The notes beneath the pieces are model-generated. The model was not told the DNA's origin. It saw only the letters and a program-made list of their open reading frames with translations, and did no database searches. A DNA stretch of 64,000 nucleotides. Source: an uncultured Prevotellaceae bacterium. Lineage in GTDB: Bacteria; Bacteroidota; Bacteroidia; Bacteroidales; Bacteroidaceae. The stretch is taken from contig OMXS01000003.1 of the NCBI GenBank assembly GCA_900315095.1, forward strand, positions 248,001 through 312,000. Direction: 5' to 3'. Numbering within the stretch: position 1 is the first letter of the stretch; every line of letters starts with the position of its first letter. Made by a program: the position numbers and the translations under genes. Shown in pieces: positions 17,741 to 26,411 of the stretch.

Positions 17741-19501
17741 ATGGCAAATAAGAATGATAAAAATAGCCAATCTTCCTTTCCCTCCGAAGGAGCGGAAAGT
17801 GGCTATATAACAGGCTCAGAGGCTTTGATGCGCGCTTTGCAAGCAGAAGGGGTGAAGACCATCTTCGGCTATCCTGGCGGTGCCATAATGCCTGTTTATG
17901 ATGCCCTTTACGACTATACTCGAGGCGAGAAAAAATGCTTCGACCATATACTTGTGCGTCACGAGCAGGGTGCAGCACATGCCGCAGAGGGCTATGCCCG
18001 TGTTAGCGGCAAGGTGGGAGTGGCTCTTGTGACCAGCGGACCAGGCGCAACAAACACTCTCACGGGTGTTGCCGACGCCATGATGGACTCCACTCCTATC
18101 GTGGTTATTGCCGGACAGGTACCTATTGGGGCATTGGGAACTGATGCGTTCCAAGAGGTTGACCTCGTGGGCGTTGCCCAGCCAATAAGCAAGTGGAGTT
18201 ACCAGATACGCCATGCTGAGGACATCGCGTGGGCTGTCAGCCGTGCTTTCTATATCGCACGCAGCGGTCGCCCAGGTCCTGTAGTGCTCGATTTCCCCAA
18301 GAATGCACAGACCGAGATGGTGGAATTCCATGCAGAGAAGGTCGATTTCGTGCGTTCTTACGTTGCATATCCTAAACTCAATCAGGATGCAGTACGTCAG
18401 GCGGCAGAATTGATAAATGCTGCCAAGAAGCCGTTTGCACTTGTGGGGCAGGGCGTGGAACTTGGTAATGCCCAGGAAGAACTGCTTGCATTCCTCGAGA
18501 AAGCCAACATTCCGGCTGGTCGCACGATGCTTGGCCTTTCTGCGTTGCCTTCAGATCACCCTTTGAATATGGGTATGCTGGGTATGCACGGAAACTATGC
18601 GCCCAACTTGAAGGAGCAGGAATGTGATGTGCTTATTGCCATCGGAATGCGCTTCAGCGACCGTGTTACAGGCTCTTTGAAGACATACGCTAAGCAGGCT
18701 AAGGTGATACATCTTGACATAGACCGTAGCGAGATAGACAAAAACGTGAAGACCGACGTGGCGGTAATTGCTGACTGTAAGGAGTCGCTGCCCGCATTAA
18801 CGGCGTTGGTAGAGAAGAACGACCATAAGGAATGGATTGACTCGTTCCGTCCTCTGGCTGAGCGTGAGCGCGAGAAAGTCATCGAACCCGCCATACATCC
18901 TAAGGAGGGAATGCTCCTGATGGGCGAGGTGGTGAATGCCGTTGCCGAAGCCACGAAGGGCGATGCTGTTCTTGTGACCGACGTCGGACAAAACCAGTTG
19001 TTCGCAACTCGCTATTTCAAGTATAATAAAAACCGCTCGATAGCCACCAGCGGCGGACTTGGAACGATGGGATACGGTATGCCCGCCGCTATAGGTGCCA
19101 CCTTCGGAGCACCCGACCGTACCGTTGTCTGCTTCATGGGCGACGGAGGTTTTCAGATGTGTATCGAGGAACTGGGCACCATAATGGAACAACAGGCTCC
19201 TGTGAAGATGGTGCTTATGAACAACAACTACCTCGGCAACGTGCGTCAATGGCAAGACATGTTCTGGCAGAAACGCAAGTCATTCACCAAGATGATGAAC
19301 CCTTGCTACGAGCAAGTTGCCAAAGCATACGGCATTCCATATCAGGCAGTTGTAGAAAGGAAGGACCTTCAGGCTGCTGTTGAGAATATGCTCGCCACCA
19401 AAGGACCGTACATTATGGAGTGCGCGATACTCGAAGAGGATGACGTCCTGCCGATGACACCTCCTGGAATGAGCGTTGACGAGATGATGTTAGAAATATA
19501 A
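17741..19501 (+). CDS. ilvB: Acetolactate synthase large subunit
   Basis: A 586-residue thiamine diphosphate enzyme condensing two pyruvates, or pyruvate with 2-oxobutyrate. Marks are GYPGGAIMPVYDAL (about 42-55), the catalytic Glu in RHEQGAAHAAEGYA, GPGATN, and the diphosphate site from MGDGGFQMCIEELG to MNNNYLGNVRQWQ. It has an unconserved N-terminal extension of about 25 residues, rich in Asn, Lys and Ser. It is followed 20 bp later by its regulatory subunit. Confidence 0.97.
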   Translation: MANKNDKNSQSSFPSEGAESGYITGSEALMRALQAEGVKTIFGYPGGAIMPVYDALYDYTRGEKKCFDHILVRHEQGAAHAAEGYARVSGKVGVALVTSGPGATNTLTGVADAMMDSTPIVVIAGQVPIGALGTDAFQEVDLVGVAQPISKWSYQIRHAEDIAWAVSRAFYIARSGRPGPVVLDFPKNAQTEMVEFHAEKVDFVRSYVAYPKLNQDAVRQAAELINAAKKPFALVGQGVELGNAQEELLAFLEKANIPAGRTMLGLSALPSDHPLNMGMLGMHGNYAPNLKEQECDVLIAIGMRFSDRVTGSLKTYAKQAKVIHLDIDRSEIDKNVKTDVAVIADCKESLPALTALVEKNDHKEWIDSFRPLAEREREKVIEPAIHPKEGMLLMGEVVNAVAEATKGDAVLVTDVGQNQLFATRYFKYNKNRSIATSGGLGTMGYGMPAAIGATFGAPDRTVVCFMGDGGFQMCIEELGTIMEQQAPVKMVLMNNNYLGNVRQWQDMFWQKRKSFTKMMNPCYEQVAKAYGIPYQAVVERKDLQAAVENMLATKGPYIMECAILEEDDVLPMTPPGMSVDEMMLEI

Positions 19502-19521
19502 CTAACCCGAACAGAGAACAA

Positions 19522-20073
19522 ATGGAAGAAAAAACATTATATACGTTGCTGGTTTACTCAGAGAACATAGCGGGTATTCTTAACCAGATAACCGCCGTTT
19601 TCACACGTCGTCAGGTGAACATCGAGAGCCTTAACGTTTCGGCATCGAGTATTCCACGGGTGCATAAGTACACCATCACCGCCTATAGCGATGAAGACCA
19701 GATTATTAAGATTACTAAGCAGATAGAGAAGAAGATAGATGTGATAAAGGCAAGTTATTACACCGACGACCAGTTGTTTATCCGCGAAGTTGGTCTTTAC
19801 AAACTTGCCACATCTGTGGTTCTTGAGAATCCAGAGATTTCTCGACTGGTGCGCCGTGCCGACGCACATATAATGGAGGTGAATCCAACCTTCTGTTCGG
19901 TAATGCTTTCAGGCAAGACGGAGGAGATAACCGACCTTTACTATGCCCTCGACAAGCTTGGTTGCGTGCTGCAATACACCCGTTCGGGCCGTATTGCCGT
20001 TACTCGAAGCACCGTGGAGCAGGTTTCCGACTTCCTTGAAGAACAGGAGAAGGCGCGCAGAAAGAACGGATAA
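19522..20073 (+). CDS. ilvN: Acetolactate synthase small (regulatory) subunit
   Basis: A 183-residue subunit: an N-terminal ACT domain (YTLLVYSENIAGILNQITAV, RRQVNIESLNVS) that senses valine, and the C-terminal ALS_ss domain with VRRADAHIMEVNPT. It activates the large subunit and gives feedback control. The name ilvH would be equally acceptable. Confidence 0.95.
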   Translation: MEEKTLYTLLVYSENIAGILNQITAVFTRRQVNIESLNVSASSIPRVHKYTITAYSDEDQIIKITKQIEKKIDVIKASYYTDDQLFIREVGLYKLATSVVLENPEISRLVRRADAHIMEVNPTFCSVMLSGKTEEITDLYYALDKLGCVLQYTRSGRIAVTRSTVEQVSDFLEEQEKARRKNG

Positions 20074-20083
20074 TTACAGAGAA

Positions 20084-20878
20084 ATGGATAAAGTAGGAAG
20101 ATATCTGGACATGGCGGAGCCGTTTCATTGCGACTTCAGCCATCGTCTTTTTATGGGGCATCTAGGCAACCACATGCTTAATGCAGCCGATTTCCATAGC
20201 CGTGACCGCGGTTTTGGCATGGACTACCTCAACTCTATCAATAAGACGTGGGTGCTCTCGCGCCTTGCCATCGAGATGGATGAGATGCCTCTGCAGTACG
20301 AGAAATTCTATGTTGAGACGTGGGTGGAGAGTGCCATGCGCTATTTCACTAACCGAAACTTCCGCGTGGTGGCTGCAACAGACGATTCAACACTCGTCAC
20401 CCAACACCCATCACCCAAAGTCTACGGTTACGGCCGGAGTATTTGGGCGATGATAGATACCGAGACACGCCAGCCGTGCAACCTGCTCGAAGTAAACAAC
20501 GGCTCAATTCTGGAGTATGTTGAAAAAGAGAAGGAGAATCCCATGGCCAAGCTCTCGCGAGTCAAAATGGATGAAAATGCAGAGTTGGTGCGCACCATAG
20601 AGACCAACTATTGTGACGTAGACATCAACGGACACATCAATTCCGTGAAATATATCGAGCATGTTCTCGACCTCTTTTCTTTGGAGTGGTACAAGGAACA
20701 CATGTTGAAACGCTTCGATATAGCATATGTTGCAGAGTCGCATGGCGGCGATAAACTTAGTTTTTATCGTGAAAAAGACGAGGAAGACGAACTCGCTTTC
20801 AAGATACGCATCACCAAGCTGCCCGCTGACGGAGGTGAGGAGACAGAGGTATGTCGCTCTAAAGTGAAGTTCGTTTGA
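20084..20878 (+). CDS. Acyl-ACP thioesterase inside the ilv operon
   Basis: A 264-residue double-hotdog thioesterase. The first hotdog has DFHSRDRGFGMDYLN and NKTWVLSRLAIEMDEMP. The second has TNYCDVDINGHINSVKYIEHVLDLF, where the Asn/His pair matches the catalytic residues of plant FatA/FatB-type enzymes. It hydrolyses acyl-ACP to free fatty acid in the cytosol. The ATG at 20084 is chosen because it lies 10 bp after the ilvN stop; a longer frame would overlap ilvN. Its position between ilvN and ilvC suggests a link to branched-chain acyl chains, but that is an inference. Confidence 0.93.
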   Translation: MDKVGRYLDMAEPFHCDFSHRLFMGHLGNHMLNAADFHSRDRGFGMDYLNSINKTWVLSRLAIEMDEMPLQYEKFYVETWVESAMRYFTNRNFRVVAATDDSTLVTQHPSPKVYGYGRSIWAMIDTETRQPCNLLEVNNGSILEYVEKEKENPMAKLSRVKMDENAELVRTIETNYCDVDINGHINSVKYIEHVLDLFSLEWYKEHMLKRFDIAYVAESHGGDKLSFYREKDEEDELAFKIRITKLPADGGEETEVCRSKVKFV

Positions 20879-20922
20879 CAGACCTCAAATCCGTTAAATT
20901 AGTATAAAGATGTAAGATTTTT

Positions 20923-20967
20923 CTCGAATAAGGTTGCAATTTGCTATGTTTTGTTTCCTTATTCGAG
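20923..20967. promoter_or_regulatory. Perfect 11 bp inverted repeat before ilvC
   Basis: CTCGAATAAGG (20923-20933) and its exact complement CCTTATTCGAG (20957-20967) are separated by 23 bp. No T-run follows. The right arm ends 10 bp before the ilvC -7 box, so it could be a repressor or activator site rather than a terminator. Confidence 0.5.
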
Positions 20968-20977
20968 TAATTTGTTG

Positions 20978-20985
20978 TATCTTTG
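20978..20985 (+). promoter_or_regulatory. -7 element of an internal ilvC promoter
   Basis: TATCTTTG. The nearest TTTG (20950-20953) is 24 bp upstream, a little far, so the promoter may need an activator. The leader would be about 125 nt. Confidence 0.55.
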
Positions 20986-21015
20986 CACACGATTTTTAGT
21001 TTAGCCTCTAGTTCG

Positions 21016-21069
21016 TGCTCTCGTGAAGGGCGTGAAGAATCAACAAGACGACTGCTCTCGTGAAGGGCG
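21016..21069 (+). repeat. 17 bp direct repeat in the ilvC leader
   Basis: TGCTCTCGTGAAGGGCG occurs exactly at 21016-21032 and 21053-21069, 37 bp apart, between the -7 box and the start codon. It would be in the mRNA leader. Its role is unknown. Confidence 0.6.
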
Positions 21070-21115
21070 GGCATGGTTCAAGAGGAAAGTATAACATTTA
21101 AAATTCCATTTATTT

Positions 21116-22159
21116 ATGGCAGAAATGAATTTTGGTGGCGTTATGGAAACCGTAGTCACCAGCAAAGAGTTCTCTTTGGAGAAAGCACGTGAAGTATTGA
21201 AGAACGAGACTATCGCCGTTATCGGTTATGGTATTCAGGGTCCTGGTCAGGCATGTAACCTGCGCGACAATGGATTCAACGTTATCGTTGGCCAGCGTCA
21301 AGGCAAGACCTTTGACAAGGCAGTAGCCGACGGATGGGTACCAGGCAAGACTCTGTTCTCTATCGAAGAGGCAGCCGAGAAGGGCACTATCCTCTGCATG
21401 CTGCTTTCTGATGCAGGCCAGATTCAGGTGTGGCCTACCATCAAGAAGTATCTCACAAAGGGCAAGACACTTTATTATTCACACGGATTTGCCATCAACT
21501 GGAGCGACCGCACAGGCGTTGTCCCACCAGAAGATGTTGACGTTATAATGGTTGCTCCTAAGGGTTCGGGCACGTCTCTGCGCACTATGTTCTGCGAAGG
21601 TCGCGGACTTAACTGCTCGTATGCTGTTTATCAGGATGCAAGCGGACACGCAGAAGAGAAGACCATTGCCTTCGGTATCGGTATCGGAGCAGGCTATATG
21701 TTTAAGACTACATTCCAGCGCGAGGCTACAAGTGACCTTACAGGTGAGCGCGGTTCGCTGATGGGAGCCATCCAAGGACTGCTTGCAGCTCAGTATGAGG
21801 TGCTTCGTGAGAACGGCCACTCACCATCGGAGGCTTTCAACGAGACCGTTGAAGAGCTTACACAGAGCCTTGGCCCGCTCTTCGGAGAGAAGGGTATGGA
21901 CTGGATGTACGCCAACTGTTCTACCACAGCTCAGCGTGGAGCACTCGACTGGGCACCACGTTTCAAGGCTGCCATCAAGCCTGTTATGGAGTGGCTTTAC
22001 TACTCTGTAAAGACTGGTGACGAGGCTCAGATTTCTATCGACAGCAACTCTCAGCCAGACTATCGCGAGAAGCTGAACGAGGAACTGCGCCAGATGCGCG
22101 AAAGCGAAATGTGGCAGGCAGGTGTAACTGTTCGTAAGCTGCGTCCAGAGAACAATTAA
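21116..22159 (+). CDS. ilvC: Ketol-acid reductoisomerase IlvC
   Basis: A 347-residue enzyme of valine/isoleucine synthesis. The NADPH-binding segment GYGIQGPGQACNLRDNGF (about 35-52) is a Bacteroidetes-style variant of the usual GYGSQG. KGSGTSLR, the metal-binding DLTGERGSLMGAIQG and SEAFNETVEE follow. It starts with an extra stretch of about 20 residues compared with short bacterial forms. It sits behind its own promoter region, 237 bp after the thioesterase gene. Confidence 0.97.
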   Translation: MAEMNFGGVMETVVTSKEFSLEKAREVLKNETIAVIGYGIQGPGQACNLRDNGFNVIVGQRQGKTFDKAVADGWVPGKTLFSIEEAAEKGTILCMLLSDAGQIQVWPTIKKYLTKGKTLYYSHGFAINWSDRTGVVPPEDVDVIMVAPKGSGTSLRTMFCEGRGLNCSYAVYQDASGHAEEKTIAFGIGIGAGYMFKTTFQREATSDLTGERGSLMGAIQGLLAAQYEVLRENGHSPSEAFNETVEELTQSLGPLFGEKGMDWMYANCSTTAQRGALDWAPRFKAAIKPVMEWLYYSVKTGDEAQISIDSNSQPDYREKLNEELRQMRESEMWQAGVTVRKLRPENN

Positions 22160-22168
22160 ACTCTAGGA

Positions 22169-22230
22169 AGTTAAATAGTTAATAAGTTAAGGAGTTATGA
22201 CATCTGTCTTAGCTCCTTAACTTTTTTATT
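22169..22230. terminator. Bidirectional terminator built from octamers (ilvC/recQ)
   Basis: Four octamers AGTTAAAT, AGTTAATA, AGTTAAGG and AGTTATGA run from 22169 to 22200. The last units pair with CTCCTTAACT (22213-22222), which is followed by TTTTTATT. The structure can end both ilvC and the converging recQ. Its sequence is shared with the element at 24175-24269. Confidence 0.7.
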
Positions 22231-22247
22231 CCGTAAAACATTATTGT

Positions 22248-24158
22248 TCAACTGTTTAAGAAGATGAAACTGCCGTTCATCTTTACTTTTTCTTCTGCCA
22301 GGAGTTCTTCAAGGGCTTCGTCGATAATCTCTGTAGCCACTTTTGAGCGGAGCAGTTCGGTAACGTGATGACGCTTGCCGTCGCTTAGAAGATTCATGAT
22401 ATATTCTGTTCCTGGCGATGTTCGTTTTTCTGAAAGATGATTTGTGGTGCGTTCTATGCACACGTCACATTGTCCGCAATTGTCCGAACGTTTCTCTCCG
22501 AAATAACTAAGCAGCATCTTAGAGCGGCACGTGCTGTCGTCCGTGGCATACTCAATCATTTTCTTTATGCGCTTTTCCATGTCGCTCTTGCGGTCGTCAT
22601 AAACTGCAGGAGGCAAGACTATGTTTTCCCCGTCTTCTCTGTCGCGCGCGTATGTTATATAAGGTGTCTTCTTCTGAGGTATGAAGTGAAGTATATGCTT
22701 GTCGTTCAGACCCTTGAGAATGGAGTAAACCTTCACCATGTCCATGCCCGCCTGCTGGGCCACGAAGCCCTCGTTGATATACTGAAAGCTTACGAACAGC
22801 CCGCCGTAGCATCTTAGTAGGGTGGTGATGATGGTGTTTTCTGCCTTTGAGAGATGATTAAGGCGGTCCAGTTCGTCACGTTCTAGTATGAAGCGAAGGC
22901 GTGCGCGGTTGTCGTTTTCCTCGTCATACGTTATGTATCCTGCACGTGTCAGTATGTGCAAAGCAGACTCCACCTGCACGGGGAAGTGCTTGAACGCCAC
23001 GCAGAACTTTTCCATGTTGAACTCGCGTGTTGTCCCTTCGCCGCATCCTACGGCCATCTGGTAGAAGTAGGCCAGATGCTCGTAAACGTTCATTATGTAC
23101 TCTTTCGGAGGGAAGGTGTCGGCTATGCGCTTCATCAGTTTGCTGCTGTCGGCGTCGTTATAAAGCAGTATGGCATAACTCTTCTTGCCGTCACGTCCTG
23201 CGCGTCCTGCCTCTTGGAAATATGCTTCGAGCGAACTGGGGCAGTCCATGTGTATCACCAGTCTCACGTCAGGTTTGTCGATGCCCATTCCGAAGGCGTT
23301 TGTAGCCACCATAACCCGCACCTTCGAGGCAGTCCATTCCTCCTGTCGATTGTTGCGCACCTCGCTGTCGAGCCCCGCATTATAAGCCAATGCGCTTATA
23401 CCGCTGCTCATCAGCAGCTTTGCCAGTTCCGATGTCCGCTTTCTGCTGCGTACATACACGATGGCGCTGCCGCTTACCGAGTTGAGAATATGCAGCAGTT
23501 GTTCCTCCTTGTCTGTGGCGTGGCGCACGATATAGGCAAGATTCTTGCGCTCAAAACTCATCTTGAAGACATTCTTCTCGCTGAATCCGAGCCTCTCCTG
23601 TATGTCGTCCACCACCTCAGGCGTAGCCGTTGCGGTAAGAGCAAGCACGGGAGCGTTGGGTTTCAACTTCCTTATATTGACAATTTCGAGGTAAGAAGGC
23701 CGGAAGTCATAGCCCCATTGGCTGATGCAATGGGCTTCATCTACTGTGATGAAGCTCACCTCCATGTGTTTCAGTTTTGCCTGGAAGAGTTCTGAAGAGA
23801 GACGTTCGGGCGAAACATAAAGCAGTTTCGTGCCGCCGTAGACGCAGTTCTCGAGCGTGGCGAGCATCTCCTCGTGTCCCATGCTGCTGTTCACGAACGC
23901 CGCAGGAATGCCCAGACGGCGCAGATTAGCCACCTGGTCTTTCATCAGGGCGATGAGAGGTGTAATCACGATGCACACCCCTTTCATCGCCATTGCCGGC
24001 ACTTGGAACGTTATCGACTTGCCGCCACCCGTCGGCATCAGTCCCATGGTGTCTTTACCTGAGCCGATGCTCTCGATGATTTCACGCTGAATGCCGCGGA
24101 AATCATCATATCCCCAATATTCTTTCAGTATCTTGGAGTAGTCGAGAGGCTGCTGCAT
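22248..24158 (-). CDS. recQ: ATP-dependent DNA helicase RecQ
   Basis: A 636-residue superfamily 2 helicase. Walker A is MPTGGGKS (about 39-46), the DEAH box is VDEAHCISQWG, motif VI is QEAGRAGRDG, and the RQC zinc-binding Cys set is CRSKMLLSYFGE plus CGQCDVC near residues 545-570. The C-terminus ends in a short winged-helix-like segment. I see no clear HRDC domain, unlike E. coli RecQ. It unwinds DNA at stalled forks and in recombination. Confidence 0.95.
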   Translation of the reverse strand: MQQPLDYSKILKEYWGYDDFRGIQREIIESIGSGKDTMGLMPTGGGKSITFQVPAMAMKGVCIVITPLIALMKDQVANLRRLGIPAAFVNSSMGHEEMLATLENCVYGGTKLLYVSPERLSSELFQAKLKHMEVSFITVDEAHCISQWGYDFRPSYLEIVNIRKLKPNAPVLALTATATPEVVDDIQERLGFSEKNVFKMSFERKNLAYIVRHATDKEEQLLHILNSVSGSAIVYVRSRKRTSELAKLLMSSGISALAYNAGLDSEVRNNRQEEWTASKVRVMVATNAFGMGIDKPDVRLVIHMDCPSSLEAYFQEAGRAGRDGKKSYAILLYNDADSSKLMKRIADTFPPKEYIMNVYEHLAYFYQMAVGCGEGTTREFNMEKFCVAFKHFPVQVESALHILTRAGYITYDEENDNRARLRFILERDELDRLNHLSKAENTIITTLLRCYGGLFVSFQYINEGFVAQQAGMDMVKVYSILKGLNDKHILHFIPQKKTPYITYARDREDGENIVLPPAVYDDRKSDMEKRIKKMIEYATDDSTCRSKMLLSYFGEKRSDNCGQCDVCIERTTNHLSEKRTSPGTEYIMNLLSDGKRHHVTELLRSKVATEIIDEALEELLAEEKVKMNGSFIFLNS

Positions 24159-24174
24159 ATTGTAAGTTGTTATA

Positions 24175-24269
24175 GGAGTTATGGACTTAAGAAATTAAGG
24201 AGTTAAGACAAATGACGGCTCTATAGCAGAACTATTGTCATAACTCCTTAACTACGTTACTTCTTAACA
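24175..24269. repeat. Octamer-armed inverted element between recJ and recQ
   Basis: The left arm has octamers GGAGTTAT, GGACTTAA, GAAATTAA and GGAGTTAA (24175-24206). The right arm (24238-24269) is octamers of the complementary type: TCATAACT, CCTTAACT, ACGTTACT, TCTTAACA. The loop is about 30 bp. It lies just 3' of recJ and 5' of recQ on the minus strand and resembles the element at 22169-22230. Confidence 0.8.
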
Positions 24270-24278
24270 CCCGATTAT

Positions 24279-26000
24279 TCAATTGCCTTCAGGCATGATG
24301 TCTTCTATCTGGAGCTGCACATCGCCCTTCTTGAACACGTTGTCCTCTATGGTGTAGGCGATGCTGAACGAGCGTTTGCTCTTGATGTAGCGTACCGACT
24401 CGCTCTGCCCGAAGGCAATGCCGTTCATCACATTATTGGAATTGGAGTCTACAAGTTCCAGTTTGATGTGCTCCTGTTGCCTTCCCACCACCTTGCTTGT
24501 GCCGAAGTCGTAGACTCCGTGAGTAGCGAACAGAGGCTTGGCGTTGGATGGTCCGAATGGCGCAAAGCGCTTTAGGTCGTTGTGCAGGCGTCGGGTGATG
24601 TCTTTGAAGTCTATCACGGCGTCGATGTCGAGTATCGCCTCGGTCTGTTCGGGATGGATGTGTTCCTCTACAAACTTCTGGAAACGATCGCGGAACTCGG
24701 GCACATCGCTCCACTTAAGCGTAAGACCGGCTGCATAGGTGTGTCCTCCGAAGTTCACGAGCAGTTCACGGCAACTCTTTATAGCGGAGTAAACGTCAAA
24801 GCCCTTCACGCTACGAGCCGAGCCTGTGGCCATATCGCCGTCGCGCGTAAGCACCACGGTGGGGCGGAAGTAAAGCTCGGTCAGTCGCGATGCCACGATA
24901 CCTATGACGCCCTTTTTCCAGTTCTCGTCGTAGAGCACGATGCTCCGCTGGTGGTTATGGCTGTCTATGCGCGCCACAATCTGGTTGGCCTCTTCGGTCA
25001 TCTGCTTGTCGATATCCTTGCGCTGCTCGTTGTATTCGTTTATGTGATGTGCCTTGCTGAGCGCCGCCTGGAAATCTTTATCCACCAGAAGGTCAACGCT
25101 CATCTTGCCGTTTTCCATGCGTCCCGATGCGTTGATGCGCGGACCTATCTTGAAGACGATATCGCTCATCGAGATGTCTCTGCCGCTCATGCCGCAGATG
25201 TCGATAATTGCCTTCAGTCCGATGTTCGGGTTCTGGTTCAGCTGTTTCAGTCCGTGGAACGCCAGAATGCGGTTTTCGTCGGTCACGGGAACGATGTCTG
25301 CTGCTATGCTTACGGCACAGAGGTCGAGCAAGGGGATAAGACGTGCGAAGGGAATGCCGTTGTTCTTAGCGAACGCCTGCATGAACTTGAAGCCCACGCC
25401 GCAGCCGCACAGATGCTTGAAAGGATAAGAGTCGTCGGGGCGTTTCGGATTAAGAATCGCGGCGGCGGGCGGCATCACGTCGTCGGGAACGTGGTGGTCG
25501 CAGATAATGAAGTCAATGCCCAGGCTCTTAGCATAGGCAATCTCGTCGACCGCTTTTATTCCGCAGTCGAGAATAATGATAAGTTTAACACCAGCTTCCT
25601 TAGCATAGTCTATTCCCTTATAACTCACACCATATCCCTCGTCATAGCGGTCGGGGATGTAATACTCGATGTTTGAATAGAATTGCTGCAAAAACTTATA
25701 CACCAATGCAACGGCAGTACAACCGTCAACATCGTAGTCACCATAAACCATTATGCGCTCTTTGCGCCCCATGGCGTCGTTAAGGCGATCTACGGCCACG
25801 TCCATGTCTTTCATCAGGAACGGGTTCAGCAAGTCCCCGAGTTGTGGGCGGAAGAAGCGTTTTGCCGCCGACTCGGTCGTTATTCCTCGCTTTATCAGGA
25901 TTGAGGCCAGCACAGGCGCCATTCCCAACTTGGCAGCTAGTTCCTCAGCTGCTTTCTGTTGCTCTGGTGATGGTGTTTCGTAGTTCCATTTAAAGTGCAT
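24279..26000 (-). CDS. recJ: Single-stranded-DNA-specific exonuclease RecJ
   Basis: A 573-residue DHH-family 5'-3' exonuclease. Metal-binding motifs are YGDYDVDGCTA (about 82-92), LDCGIK, CDHHVPDD (about 163-170) and the DHHA1 signature GGHTYAAGLTL (about 415-425). The C-terminal OB fold is present. It acts with RecQ in gap and break processing; the two genes are adjacent on one strand. Length matches the family. Confidence 0.96.
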   Translation of the reverse strand: MHFKWNYETPSPEQQKAAEELAAKLGMAPVLASILIKRGITTESAAKRFFRPQLGDLLNPFLMKDMDVAVDRLNDAMGRKERIMVYGDYDVDGCTAVALVYKFLQQFYSNIEYYIPDRYDEGYGVSYKGIDYAKEAGVKLIIILDCGIKAVDEIAYAKSLGIDFIICDHHVPDDVMPPAAAILNPKRPDDSYPFKHLCGCGVGFKFMQAFAKNNGIPFARLIPLLDLCAVSIAADIVPVTDENRILAFHGLKQLNQNPNIGLKAIIDICGMSGRDISMSDIVFKIGPRINASGRMENGKMSVDLLVDKDFQAALSKAHHINEYNEQRKDIDKQMTEEANQIVARIDSHNHQRSIVLYDENWKKGVIGIVASRLTELYFRPTVVLTRDGDMATGSARSVKGFDVYSAIKSCRELLVNFGGHTYAAGLTLKWSDVPEFRDRFQKFVEEHIHPEQTEAILDIDAVIDFKDITRRLHNDLKRFAPFGPSNAKPLFATHGVYDFGTSKVVGRQQEHIKLELVDSNSNNVMNGIAFGQSESVRYIKSKRSFSIAYTIEDNVFKKGDVQLQIEDIMPEGN

Positions 26001-26093
26001 TTATATTATTTTTATTTCCTTTCAAAGCCATGATTCTATGCTGTTTCCGACATCTCCACCGCATGTTTTTTGCGATGCGCATAGAATGTGCCA

Positions 26094-26101
26094 CAAAGTT
26101 A
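26094..26101 (-). promoter_or_regulatory. -7 element of recJ
   Basis: Minus strand TAACTTTG, about 95 bp before the recJ start. No good -33 TTTG at normal spacing. Confidence 0.45.
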
Positions 26102-26202
26102 GCAAATAAAAATGACATATTCGCTGTTTACAAGAAAAATCACATTTTTTTTGTTTCTTTAAACCATCACGCGGCACTATAAAATGCCATTAATGCCTTC
26201 TT

Positions 26203-26291
26203 GCATCCTCACTTGTGGCTTTTGGCATCCTCACTTGTGGCTTTTGACCTCCTCACTTGTGGCTTCTTGCGATGCCAAAGATATACCTTTG
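26203..26291. repeat. 22 bp period tandem array, locus B (4 units)
   Basis: Units begin at 26203, 26225, 26247 and 26269. The first two are identical over 22 bp and contain CCTCACTTGTGGCTTTT; the third differs at four positions. The fourth has the same frame but a different core, CCAAAGATATACCTTTG, close to the palindromic cores at loci A and E. It lies about 50 bp beyond the peptidase terminator. Confidence 0.85.
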
Positions 26292-26340
26292 GGAAATGTA
26301 ACGAGAGCCTTCGTTTTTCATGTGGCAATCATATATAAAC

Positions 26341-26373
26341 AAAAAGGCTGAACTGCACGTGCAATTCAGCCTG
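26341..26373 (-). terminator. Terminator of the C1 peptidase gene
   Basis: On the minus strand AGGCTGAA, a 12 nt loop-stem GC-rich centre and TTCAGCCT are followed by TTTTTG. It lies about 40 bp after the peptidase stop. Confidence 0.9.
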
Positions 26374-26411
26374 TGATTATGCTGTTTCCGAAGGTCGTTG
26401 GAATCTCGATT

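Larger units (their letters stand above)
26001..26411. other. Intergenic region between recJ and the peptidase gene
   Basis: 411 bp. It holds the recJ -7 box, an AT-rich spacer, a 22 bp period array (26203-26291) and the peptidase terminator. No gene was seen. Confidence 0.75.
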
